Source of the DNA: Phenylobacterium deserti
GTDB lineage: Bacteria > Pseudomonadota > Alphaproteobacteria > Caulobacterales > Caulobacteraceae
Assembly (NCBI GenBank): GCA_945874825.1
Contig: CAMCIK010000017.1
Span: forward strand, 1-34,827
Length of the DNA: 34,827 nt
Reading direction: 5' to 3'
Under the pieces are notes generated by a model, which searched no databases, had not been told where the DNA came from, and saw only the letters and a program-made list of their open reading frames with translations. A program made the position numbers and the translations under genes. Positions 7,031-14,084 of this stretch are shown here, piece after piece. How positions within the stretch are numbered: position 1 is the stretch's first letter; each line of letters opens with the position of its first letter.

Positions 7031-7058
7031 CTCTTACACGCTACCGGCGCTGGCGCAA
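7031..7058 (-). promoter_or_regulatory. Possible sigma-70 promoter for the cytochrome c gene
   Basis: On the minus strand TTGCGC (7053-7058) and TAAGAG (7031-7036) are separated by 16 bases, about 80 bp before the cytochrome start, inside the 135-bp divergent spacer to kdsB (6952-7086). It is a moderate match. I see no equally good promoter for kdsB. Confidence 0.3.
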
Positions 7059-7086
7059 CCGGACAGTTGGCCCGCAGCCTAGGTTC

Positions 7087-7833
7087 ATGACACCGATCCT
7101 CCTCATCCCCGCGCGACTGGCCGCGACGCGGCTCCCAGGCAAGCCGCTCGCCGACATCGGCGGCCTTCCAATGATTGTCCGCGTGGTCCGCCAGGCCGAG
7201 GCGTCAGGCGTTGGGCGGGTGGCTGTGGCGGCGGGCGATCCCGAGATCGTCACGGCCGTGGAGGCCGCCGGGGGCCGGGCCGTCCTCACCGATCCCGACC
7301 TGCCGTCCGGCTCTGACAGGATCCTGGCCGCCCTCCAGATGCTGGATCCCGCCGGCCGCCATGACGTGGTCATCAACCTTCAAGGCGACATCCCCTTCGT
7401 CGCCCCCGAAGCGATCCGGGCCTGCGCGGACCTTCTGTCCGAACGTCCGGAAGCTGACATCTCGACCGTCATGGTTGCCGAGTCGGATCCCGGGGACCGG
7501 ATGAACCCGGACATGCCCAAGGTGGTCGCCGCCATGGCCCGGGATGGCCGCACCGCCCGCGCCCTCTACTTCACCCGATCGGTCCTCTATGGCGAGGGTC
7601 CGGTCTGGATTCACCACGGCATCTACGGATTTCGGCGCCAGGCCCTGGAGCGATTCACGGCCGCACCCCCTTCGCCCCTCGAGCGGCGCGAGCGGCTGGA
7701 GCAGCTGCGCGCCCTGGAGCTGGGCATGACCGTCTGGTCCGCCGTACTGGACGAAGCGCCGATCTCGGTGGACAACCCCTCCGACCTCGAGCGCGCCCGC
7801 GCTTACGCTCGCCGACTGGGAGACCCGGCATGA
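7087..7833 (+). CDS. kdsB: 3-deoxy-manno-octulosonate cytidylyltransferase (CMP-Kdo synthetase)
   Basis: A 248-residue enzyme that joins Kdo to CTP, giving CMP-Kdo for lipopolysaccharide inner core synthesis in the cytoplasm. The N-terminal nucleotide-binding motif Ile-Pro-Ala-Arg-Leu-Ala-Ala-Thr-Arg-Leu-Pro-Gly-Lys-Pro-Leu is intact. Downstream come Asp-Pro-Asp-Leu-Pro-Ser-Gly-Ser-Asp-Arg and the metal-binding Asn-Leu-Gln-Gly-Asp at about residues 97-101. Tyr-Phe-Thr-Arg-Ser, His-His-Gly-Ile-Tyr-Gly-Phe-Arg and Leu-Glu-Gln-Leu-Arg-Ala-Leu-Glu follow, all standard for KdsB. Length is normal. The stop overlaps the pheA start by 4 bases (ATGA), so the two are co-translated. It shows a Gram-negative envelope. 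Confidence 0.95.
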   Translation: MTPILLIPARLAATRLPGKPLADIGGLPMIVRVVRQAEASGVGRVAVAAGDPEIVTAVEAAGGRAVLTDPDLPSGSDRILAALQMLDPAGRHDVVINLQGDIPFVAPEAIRACADLLSERPEADISTVMVAESDPGDRMNPDMPKVVAAMARDGRTARALYFTRSVLYGEGPVWIHHGIYGFRRQALERFTAAPPSPLERRERLEQLRALELGMTVWSAVLDEAPISVDNPSDLERARAYARRLGDPA

Positions 7834-8675
7834 ACCCCAACCGGATCGCCTTTCAGGGAGAGCTTGGGGCCAACAGCCACGAAGCCTGCCAGGCCGCCTT
7901 CCCCGACATGGAGCCCGCGCCCTGCGCAACCTTCGAGGAGGCTTTTGAGGCGGTGCGGTCCGGTGATTGCCGACTGGGCATGATCCCGGTGGAGAATTCC
8001 ATCGCGGGCCGGGTTGCGGACGTCCATCACCTGCTGCCATCCTCGGGACTGCGGATCATCGGCGAGTACTTCAAGCCCATCCACTTCCAGCTGATGGCCA
8101 ATCCGGGCGTCCGGCTCGAGGACCTGAAGACCGTGGTCTCCATGCCCATCGCCTTCGCCCAGTGCCGGGAGGTGATCGCGAACCTTGGCCTGTCCCGGGA
8201 TCCCGTCAGCGACACTGCCCTCGCAGCCCGCCGGCTCTCGGAGCATCCGGACCCGACCCGGGCCGCCATCGCCCCGGCCCTGGCGGCGCGGCTCTACGGC
8301 CTTGAGATCCTGCAGGCGGACATCGAGGACACCCACGACAACACCACGCGCTTCCTGGTCATGACCGCGGACCAGGACGCCCCGGCGCCGGCGTCCGGCG
8401 TCCGCTGCGTGACCAGCTTCGTCTTCCGGGTCCGGAACCTGCCGGCGGCCCTCTACAAGGCCCTCGGCGGCTTCGCCACCAACGGCGTCAACATGACCAA
8501 GGTGGAAAGCTACATGGAGAACGCCGCCTTCACGGCGACCTTCTTCTATTCCGAGATCGACGGGCGTCCCGAAGACCCCGCCGTCGCCCGGGCCTTCGAG
8601 GAACTGCAGTTCTTCTCGGAGCGGTTCGAGATCCTCGGCGTCTTCCCGGCGGACCCCTACCGCGACCACATCTGA
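7830..8675 (+). CDS. pheA: Prephenate dehydratase with ACT regulatory domain
   Basis: A 281-residue monofunctional prephenate dehydratase that makes phenylpyruvate for phenylalanine. The catalytic domain spans about 1-180. It has Ala-Phe-Gln-Gly-Glu-Leu-Gly-Ala-Asn-Ser near the start, Pro-Val-Glu-Asn-Ser-Ile-Ala-Gly at 53-60, and the catalytic Thr-Arg-Phe motif at 173-175. The ACT domain (about 192-275) binds phenylalanine for feedback inhibition and holds the family motifs Gly-Ala/Gly-Leu-x-x-Ala-Leu-like (Leu-Tyr-Lys-Ala-Leu) and Lys-Val-Glu-Ser-Tyr. There is no chorismate mutase domain. It follows kdsB with a 4-base overlap. It ends 6 bp from the convergent nudC stop, with no visible terminator. 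Confidence 0.95.
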   Translation: MNPNRIAFQGELGANSHEACQAAFPDMEPAPCATFEEAFEAVRSGDCRLGMIPVENSIAGRVADVHHLLPSSGLRIIGEYFKPIHFQLMANPGVRLEDLKTVVSMPIAFAQCREVIANLGLSRDPVSDTALAARRLSEHPDPTRAAIAPALAARLYGLEILQADIEDTHDNTTRFLVMTADQDAPAPASGVRCVTSFVFRVRNLPAALYKALGGFATNGVNMTKVESYMENAAFTATFFYSEIDGRPEDPAVARAFEELQFFSERFEILGVFPADPYRDHI

Positions 8676-8681
8676 GAGGGG

Positions 8682-9608
8682 TCAGTCCGCCGCCGCCCAG
8701 GCTCGGAGAAGCTGGTGGGCAATGGCCATGGCAGGCGGGGCGAAGCTACCCCTGATCTCGCCGGCCAGCAGGGCTCGGGCCTCGTCTCGCGTGTACCAAC
8801 GCACCTCGGACAGCTCGGTCTGGTCCGGCTGGGCCTCGTCGCTGTCCACCTCGGCGATCAGGCCGATCATCAGCGAATTGGGGAAGGGCCAGGGCTGAGA
8901 GGAATGGTAGCGGACCGATGTCGTCCGCAGGCCCGCCTCCTCGAAGAGCTCGCGGGCGCAGGCCTCCTCGATGGACTCCCCGGGCTCAAGGAACCCTGCG
9001 AGGGCAGAGAACATGCCGGCAGGCCAGGCCGCCTGGCGTCCCAGCATGCAGCGGCCACCATGCACGGCCAGCATGATGACCACCGGGTCCGTCCTCGGGA
9101 AGTGATCGGCGCTGCAGGCGGGACACTCGCGTTTCCAGCCGCCCTCCGCGGCCCGGGTTGGTTCGCCGCAGACGGAACAGGCGCGATGCTTGCGACGCCA
9201 TTCGAAGACGCCCTTGGCCGTGCCGACGATTGCGGTCTCGCCCGGCGCAAGGCTGGAGGCCAGGGCCCGGGCGTCCTCGAACCGGCCCATGCCCTGCAGT
9301 GGGCCGTCGGTGGGATCCGCAGGGCCTTCGAGGTCGACGGCGAACACCGCCGTCTCCTGCCAAAGGCCCATGAACAGGAGCCGTTCGGACCCTCCGGACA
9401 GGTCCTCAACAAGGCGTGAGGGCAGGTAGGCGATCTGGGTCCCCCCCGAGGAGGACCGCTCGACGAGGGCCTTCCCGTTCCAGAGCACGACGCCCAGGGA
9501 CTGGTCGGAGGCAAGGCGTTCAGCGAGCCAGGCAGCGTCCTTGCGGTACTCGCTGACGCGGTCGAGGGGATTGCCAGCGAAGGTGTTTTGGAAGGCGTTC
9601 AGGGACAT
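8682..9608 (-). CDS. nudC: NAD(+) diphosphatase / RNA NAD-decapping Nudix enzyme NudC
   Basis: A 308-residue enzyme that splits NADH to NMNH and AMP and can remove NAD caps from RNA. A divergent N-terminal domain is followed by a zinc ribbon with two Cys-x-x-Cys pairs (Cys-Ser-Val-Cys and Cys-Pro-Ala-Cys), then a full Nudix box beginning Gly-Phe-Leu-Glu-Pro-Gly-Glu and ending Arg-Glu-Leu-Phe-Glu-Glu-Ala-Gly-Leu. The Ser-Gln-Pro-Trp-Pro-Phe-Pro-Asn-Ser stretch after the box is diagnostic of NudC among Nudix enzymes. The open frame extends to 9752, across the ffs RNA gene, so I use the ATG ending at 9608. That start has no strong Shine-Dalgarno. Confidence 0.93.
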   Translation of the reverse strand: MSLNAFQNTFAGNPLDRVSEYRKDAAWLAERLASDQSLGVVLWNGKALVERSSSGGTQIAYLPSRLVEDLSGGSERLLFMGLWQETAVFAVDLEGPADPTDGPLQGMGRFEDARALASSLAPGETAIVGTAKGVFEWRRKHRACSVCGEPTRAAEGGWKRECPACSADHFPRTDPVVIMLAVHGGRCMLGRQAAWPAGMFSALAGFLEPGESIEEACARELFEEAGLRTTSVRYHSSQPWPFPNSLMIGLIAEVDSDEAQPDQTELSEVRWYTRDEARALLAGEIRGSFAPPAMAIAHQLLRAWAAAD

Positions 9609-9647
9609 GAGTCTGATATTAGCCCACAGGCGGAATTCTGCACACGC

Positions 9648-9676
9648 TTGCGTAGAAGCCCCGGGATCGCGATATA
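9648..9676 (+). promoter_or_regulatory. Sigma-70 type promoter of the SRP RNA gene
   Basis: TTGCGT (9648-9653) and GATATA (9671-9676) are separated by exactly 17 bases. The predicted start is about 9683, which coincides with the first base of the terminal stem of the 4.5S RNA. It lies in the divergent spacer between nudC and ffs. Confidence 0.65.
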
Positions 9677-9682
9677 GGGGAT

Positions 9683-9778
9683 GGAGATCGGCGACGGGCG
9701 GACGCCTCGCCAACTCGGTCAGGTCCGGAAGGAAGCAGCCGTAACGAGTCACGTTCCGGGTCGTTGTCCGGTCTCCAC
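9683..9778 (+). ncRNA. ffs: 4.5S signal recognition particle RNA (small bacterial type)
   Basis: The domain IV core is unmistakable: the conserved GGTCAGG, GGAA tetraloop region and AGCAGCC lie between 9717 and 9740. The ends pair as GGAGATCGG (9683-9691) with CCGGTCTCC (9769-9777), one wobble, giving a single long hairpin of about 96 nt, the normal size for small bacterial SRP RNA. With Ffh it targets nascent membrane proteins to the translocon. The exact ends are estimated from pairing and from the promoter at 9648-9676. dnaX starts about 10 bases downstream, so read-through into dnaX is likely. Confidence 0.93.
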
Positions 9779-9787
9779 CCAGCCCGC

Positions 9788-11629
9788 ATGGCGACCATGG
9801 CCGACGAAGACCTCACGCCCGAACCTGATGCGCCGGAGCGTGATCCCGACACCGCGGACATGTTCGGCGAACCTGCGCCGGCTGCGACCACAGCGCCGGC
9901 CCGGCAACCCGCGACCGATGGTTCTGCGGCCTACACTGTCATCGCCCGGAAGTACCGCCCGCGGACCTTCGAGGACCTCTATGGCCAGGGGGCCATGGTC
10001 CGGACCCTGCGCAACGCCTTCGCGGCCGGACGCATCGCCCACGCCTTCATGCTCACCGGTGTCCGGGGAGTGGGCAAGACCACCACGGCCCGGCTGCTGG
10101 CGCGGGCGCTGAACTTCCAGACAGACTCCATCGACGCCCCCAGCCTGGACCTGTCCGTCGAAGGTCGGCACTGCCGCGCCATCATCGAGGGCCGGCACAT
10201 GGACGTGTTGGAGCTGGACGCCGCCAGCCGGACCGGCGTCGCCGACATGCGCGACCTGCTGGACGGGGTGCGCTACGCCCCGGTGGAGGCGCGCTACAAG
10301 GTCTACATCATCGACGAAGTGCACATGCTCTCGACGGGAGCCTTCAATGCGCTCCTGAAGACCCTCGAGGAGCCGCCGCCGCACGCCAAGTTCATCTTCG
10401 CCACCACCGAGATCCGCAAGGTGCCGGTCACCATCCTCTCCCGCTGCCAGAGGTTCGACCTGCGCCGGGTGGAGCCCGACGACATCATCCGCAACCTGCA
10501 GATGATCCTTGAGGCCGAGGGGGTGCGGGTCGAGGCCGAGGGCCTGACCCTGATCGCCCGGGCCGCCGAGGGCTCGGTGCGGGACGCCCAGTCCCTTCTG
10601 GACCAGGCCATTGTCCAGGCCGAGTCCGGGCAGACCGTGCCCGCCGCCCTGATCCGCGACATGTTGGGCCTCGCCGACCGGGCGGGGACCCTTGATCTTT
10701 TCGAGCATGTCCTGAAGGGCGATCCCGGCGGCGCCGTCAGCGCCTTCCGCCAACTCTACGCCCTCGGCGCCGATCCGGGCCAGGTCGTGCTCGACCTGCT
10801 GGAGCACGCTCACGGGGCCTCGGTGGCGCGCGCCGTCGGCCCCCAGGCCCTGACCCTTCCGAAGGATCAGACCACCCGCCTGGCCGCCGCCGGCGCCGCC
10901 GTCTCCGCACCCATCCTCGCCCGCCTCTGGCAGATGCTGCTCAGGGCCCACGAGGAGGTCGGGCGCGCCCCGGACCCCGCGGCAGCGACAGACATGGCCC
11001 TGATCCGCCTGGCCCACGCCGCCGACCTGCCCGGGCCTGAGGAGGCCCTGAAGCTGCTGAGGAACGGCGATGCGCCGGCCGGCGGTGGCGGATCGACAGG
11101 TGGCGGTTCGATGGGGGGTGGATCAACGGGCGGCGGAACGGCCCAGGGCGGGGCGGCGAGAGCCCTTTCCCCTCAGGTTTCGCTGCAGGGCGCTCCCCAG
11201 GCCGAGGCCACGCAGGCTCCAGTCCTGCAGACCTTCGAGGACCTTATCGCCCTGATCGACGCCGAGCGGGACATCGCCCTCAAGCTCGACGTCGAGCGCT
11301 TCGTCCGCCCGGTCAGCTTCCGGCCCGGGGTCCTGGAGTTCGAGCCCGCGCCCGGCGCGCCCACCAACCTGGCCCAGCGCCTGGTGGGCCGCCTGAAGGC
11401 CTGGACCGGCCAGCCCTGGCTGGTGGCTGCCCAGGGCGGCGGGGGCGCCGAAAGTCTCTGGGAGCGCCAGACCCGGGAGGTCCGCGAAACCCGGGCTGAG
11501 ATCGGACAAGACCCCTTCGTCCTTTCCGTGCTCCAGGCCTTTCCCGGCGCAGAGGTCGTCCAGATCCGCCACCTGCCCCCGCCAGAGCCGGCCCTTGTGG
11601 ACGACCTGGACGAGGCCAGCGAGGACTAG
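9788..11629 (+). CDS. dnaX: DNA polymerase III subunit tau/gamma (clamp loader)
   Basis: A 613-residue AAA+ clamp-loader ATPase. An acidic N-terminal extension (about 1-45) precedes the ATPase core. The core has Walker A Gly-Val-Arg-Gly-Val-Gly-Lys-Thr-Thr (91-99), Asp-Ala-Ala-Ser-Arg-Thr-Gly-Val, Walker B Ile-Ile-Asp-Glu-Val-His (174-179), Glu-Glu-Pro-Pro-Pro-His and the arginine-finger region Ser-Arg-Cys-Gln-Arg-Phe (218-223). The zinc module usual between Walker A and Asp-Ala-Ala-Ser-Arg is reduced: only Cys129 remains. A Gly/Ser/Thr-rich linker at about 430-455 leads to the C-terminal domain that contacts polymerase and helicase. No A-rich slippery site for a gamma frameshift is visible. 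Start at ATG 9788; ATG 9797 is also possible. ffs lies immediately upstream. Confidence 0.95.
   Translation: MATMADEDLTPEPDAPERDPDTADMFGEPAPAATTAPARQPATDGSAAYTVIARKYRPRTFEDLYGQGAMVRTLRNAFAAGRIAHAFMLTGVRGVGKTTTARLLARALNFQTDSIDAPSLDLSVEGRHCRAIIEGRHMDVLELDAASRTGVADMRDLLDGVRYAPVEARYKVYIIDEVHMLSTGAFNALLKTLEEPPPHAKFIFATTEIRKVPVTILSRCQRFDLRRVEPDDIIRNLQMILEAEGVRVEAEGLTLIARAAEGSVRDAQSLLDQAIVQAESGQTVPAALIRDMLGLADRAGTLDLFEHVLKGDPGGAVSAFRQLYALGADPGQVVLDLLEHAHGASVARAVGPQALTLPKDQTTRLAAAGAAVSAPILARLWQMLLRAHEEVGRAPDPAAATDMALIRLAHAADLPGPEEALKLLRNGDAPAGGGGSTGGGSMGGGSTGGGTAQGGAARALSPQVSLQGAPQAEATQAPVLQTFEDLIALIDAERDIALKLDVERFVRPVSFRPGVLEFEPAPGAPTNLAQRLVGRLKAWTGQPWLVAAQGGGGAESLWERQTREVRETRAEIGQDPFVLSVLQAFPGAEVVQIRHLPPPEPALVDDLDEASED
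11070..11155 (+). repeat. Gly/Ser-coding low-complexity tract in dnaX
   Basis: Degenerate repeats of a GGCGGTGG/GGTGGATCG type encode Gly-Gly-Gly-Ser-like units, five glycine runs interrupted by Ser, Thr or Met. It is in frame within dnaX and acts as a flexible linker. It is a likely site of length variation by slippage. Confidence 0.7.
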
Positions 11630-11635
11630 GCCCGG

Positions 11636-13345
11636 TCACCCTTGGGGCGGGCATTGGAAGCGGTCGGGAATGAGCTGATACCTGACCGTCCCGACCTGAA
11701 CGTCCCGGACCACAATTTCCGGCGTAATGATGCGGATGTCTCCCGCCTGGAAGGCCTCAAGGTCGGACGAACAGCCTGAGTCCATCTCGCCGAGCCGGCG
11801 CCAGCCCTCACCTTCCAAAGCCCAGACCTCCAGTTGCACCCGGCGCTGGAGCAGGACCTCGGGCCTTCCATCCCCGGAGATATCCAGGCTTGTGGCCGAG
11901 CAGGGCGACTCCGCGTCGCAGGGGCGGGTTGCGTCGCTCTCCTGGAAACCGGCGGGGAGTGGCGAGCTGCCGACGATGGTGACGACGGGCGCACCCAGTC
12001 GCACGCGCTCTCGCCAGGTCCGCGCAAGTGCGGCCGCCGCCAGCTGGCGAATCTCGGCGTCCCGGGGTGTGGCACCCTGGCGCGCCGCCAGCCGGCGCAG
12101 GGCCGACCGGCCGGGCTCTCCGGTGTCGAACCTCAGGACGTCGAAGTCGAAGCGGTCCGGGGCAACCTGTCCGGATATCAGCCGTCGTGTCTGGTCCAGG
12201 ACCGTAAGGCGGTAGGGATCGCCCGGGAGGCTCAGGGTGAACAGGGTGGCCGCCAGGGCCGCGACGACCCCGGCCAGGTTGGCCTTGCCAAAGGCGTCGA
12301 GCCAGCCGCGCCGGGACAGGGCTGCAAGGGCATGCCCGCCGGCGAAGACCGCCAGGACGAGGAGGCAGGCAAGGGCGCGGACCCGGTCGGGGCTCAGGCC
12401 GTACTGCCCGATCCGCAGGAAGACCCCCACCGCGGCGATCGCCACGAGGGGCGCCATGAGCAGGCCGCCGAGCCGCACGGCGTACCTGAGGAGGCGGGGA
12501 ATCTTCGCGGGGTTGGTCTCTTCCTGGATAGCGGCGGTGACCAGGACGATGAGGCCAACGCAGGCACCCACGAGCAGCGCCGCCGCCGAACCCGTCTTCC
12601 AGAGGGGTTCAAGCCCGGTAAAGGGCAGGCTGGCCAGGAAGGCGGCGACCAGCAGGGTCAGGAGCGGCGAAAACCAGGCCAGAAGGCCGAGCCCGAATAC
12701 GCGAACACCCTCGGCCAGGCTCTCGCGGCCGGCGGTGAAGTGCACCCCGAGGCCGAAGACCAGGCCCGATACTGGCCAGAGCACGCCGGGCCGGAAGAGG
12801 AAGGCGTCGACCTGTTCCAGGCCGATGACCTTGAAAAGACCGGCCGCCAGGCCAAAGAGCCCCAAGAGTACCCCGACGAGAACCGCGGACAGAAGGGCCC
12901 GGAGTCCATCGCTCCAGGCGATGCTGAAGTGACGGGACCAGCTGGGACCCACCTTGCCGCCACCGTCCCGAGCGCGGACGAGGACGTGGCCGATGGCCAG
13001 GGCCAGGCAGGTCAGGAAGAGGACCCCGCCCTCGGGGATCGGCAGATGGCCGTCGGTGATGGGTACACCGGTACGGCCAAGACCGCCGAGGACCGACACC
13101 CCCGCAGCTGCCAGGGTCCATAGGGTCAGGGTGCGCGTCCGCAGGGTCCCATAGGCCCCAAGGAGGACGACGGGCAGGGTCAGCGCGGCCAGGGCCAGGA
13201 TCACCCGCAGGGCCTTCATCGGCTCCGCCGAAGGCGTCCAGCGGATCACCGCCCAGACCGCAACACCCCCGGCAAGGCCCAGGAGGGCCCGGACTGCGAG
13301 GTCCCTTGCATTGGATCGTGGAACCGATCGGGACAGTCGCGCCAT
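11636..13345 (-). CDS. Polytopic membrane protein with DUF4153-like N-terminal region
   Basis: A 569-residue protein whose first 400 residues or so hold about 11-12 hydrophobic segments, starting with a helix at about 15-32 (Ala-Leu-Leu-Gly-Leu-Ala-Gly-Gly-Val-Ala). The layout, a tightly packed helical region followed by a soluble domain of about 165 residues, fits proteins annotated as DUF4153. The soluble part has an Asp-Ile-Ser-Gly-Asp-Gly-Arg-Pro-Glu-Val-Leu stretch like an EF-hand or FG-GAP calcium loop. Function is unknown. It sits between dnaX and recR on the opposite strand, a place normally taken by ebfC. Its stop is 6 bp from the dnaX stop. The start at 13345 is preceded by GGATGAGGAC; the frame continues upstream to 13447 but overlaps the recR leader. 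Confidence 0.7.
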   Translation of the reverse strand: MARLSRSVPRSNARDLAVRALLGLAGGVAVWAVIRWTPSAEPMKALRVILALAALTLPVVLLGAYGTLRTRTLTLWTLAAAGVSVLGGLGRTGVPITDGHLPIPEGGVLFLTCLALAIGHVLVRARDGGGKVGPSWSRHFSIAWSDGLRALLSAVLVGVLLGLFGLAAGLFKVIGLEQVDAFLFRPGVLWPVSGLVFGLGVHFTAGRESLAEGVRVFGLGLLAWFSPLLTLLVAAFLASLPFTGLEPLWKTGSAAALLVGACVGLIVLVTAAIQEETNPAKIPRLLRYAVRLGGLLMAPLVAIAAVGVFLRIGQYGLSPDRVRALACLLVLAVFAGGHALAALSRRGWLDAFGKANLAGVVAALAATLFTLSLPGDPYRLTVLDQTRRLISGQVAPDRFDFDVLRFDTGEPGRSALRRLAARQGATPRDAEIRQLAAAALARTWRERVRLGAPVVTIVGSSPLPAGFQESDATRPCDAESPCSATSLDISGDGRPEVLLQRRVQLEVWALEGEGWRRLGEMDSGCSSDLEAFQAGDIRIITPEIVVRDVQVGTVRYQLIPDRFQCPPQG

Positions 13346-13437
13346 GTCCTCATCCTTCTCCGGCGGGCGGGCTTGGACAGAATCACCCCTCGGGGTGCAC
13401 CCTGCAAGTCGTTTCCGACCCATAGGAGGCAGGGGCC

Positions 13438-14040
13438 TTGGCCGCATCTGCGGGACCCGAGATCGAAAGACTGATCAGCCTCCTGTCCCGCCTGCCGGGG
13501 CTGGGGCCCCGTTCAGCGCGCCGGGCCGCCCTCACCCTGCTCAAGCGCCGGGAACAGCTGATGACCCCCCTGGCCGAGGCCCTGGCCGACGCCGCAGCCA
13601 AGGTCCAGGCCTGCAATACCTGCGGCGCCCTCGACACCCGGGATCCCTGCACGGTCTGCTCGGACGGAACCCGGGACGCGGGGCTGGTCTGCGTGGTGGA
13701 AGAGGCTGGCTCCCTCTGGGCGCTTGAGCGGGGCGGGACCTTCCGCGGGCGCTACCACGTCCTCGGCGGCCTGCTCTCGGCCCTCGACGGGGTCGGTCCG
13801 GACGACCTCGGGATCGCCGCCCTGGTTGCCCGGGTCGCCGCCGGCGGCGTGCGGGAGGTCATTCTGGCCCTGCCCGCCACCGTGGATGGCCAGACCACCG
13901 CCCACTACCTGGCTGAGCGGCTGTCGGGGTCGGGCGCCGAGGTCACCTTGCTGGCCCGGGGCGTCCCCGTGGGCGGCGAGCTGGACTGGCTGGACGACGG
14001 CACCCTCGCCCAGGCCCTGCGCGCTCGCCGACCGGCCTGA
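13438..14040 (+). CDS. recR: Recombination mediator protein RecR
   Basis: A 200-residue protein that works with RecF/RecO to load RecA at gaps. It has an N-terminal helix-hairpin-helix with [11 protein letters not shown] at 19-29, a Cys4 zinc finger (Cys59, Cys62, Cys71, Cys74), and a Toprim domain with Val-Val-Glu-Glu and a later Leu-Ala-Leu-Pro-Ala-Thr-Val-Asp-Gly stretch. It ends in the conserved Gly-Val-Pro-Val-Gly-Gly-Glu-Leu-x-x-Leu-Asp segment. Length is standard. The start is TTG, fixed by AGGAGG at 13424-13429 8 bases upstream. It is the first gene of a plus-strand series leading to rmuC, def, fmt and truA, and is divergent from the DUF4153-like gene. Confidence 0.95.
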   Translation: MAASAGPEIERLISLLSRLPGLGPRSARRAALTLLKRREQLMTPLAEALADAAAKVQACNTCGALDTRDPCTVCSDGTRDAGLVCVVEEAGSLWALERGGTFRGRYHVLGGLLSALDGVGPDDLGIAALVARVAAGGVREVILALPATVDGQTTAHYLAERLSGSGAEVTLLARGVPVGGELDWLDDGTLAQALRARRPA

Positions 14041-14046
14041 CCCCGC

Positions 14047-14061
14047 CCGGTGACACACCGG
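14047..14061 (+). repeat. Small hairpin between recR and rmuC
   Basis: CCGGTG (14047-14052) pairs with CACCGG (14056-14061) around an ACA loop, 7 bases after the recR stop. There is no T-run. It may be a weak attenuator or a 3'-stabilising stem. Confidence 0.3.
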
Positions 14062-14084
14062 CGATTCCGGACTAGGAACACTTC

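Noticed and set aside
9749..11017. A 422-codon open frame on the minus strand opposite dnaX
   Set aside because: It is antisense to a clearly conserved gene and its product is Gly/His/Gln-rich low complexity. Such long frames are expected in GC-rich DNA.
11070..11155. A possible CRISPR-like or satellite repeat
   Set aside because: The repeats are in frame, code for Gly/Ser units within dnaX, and have no spacer structure.
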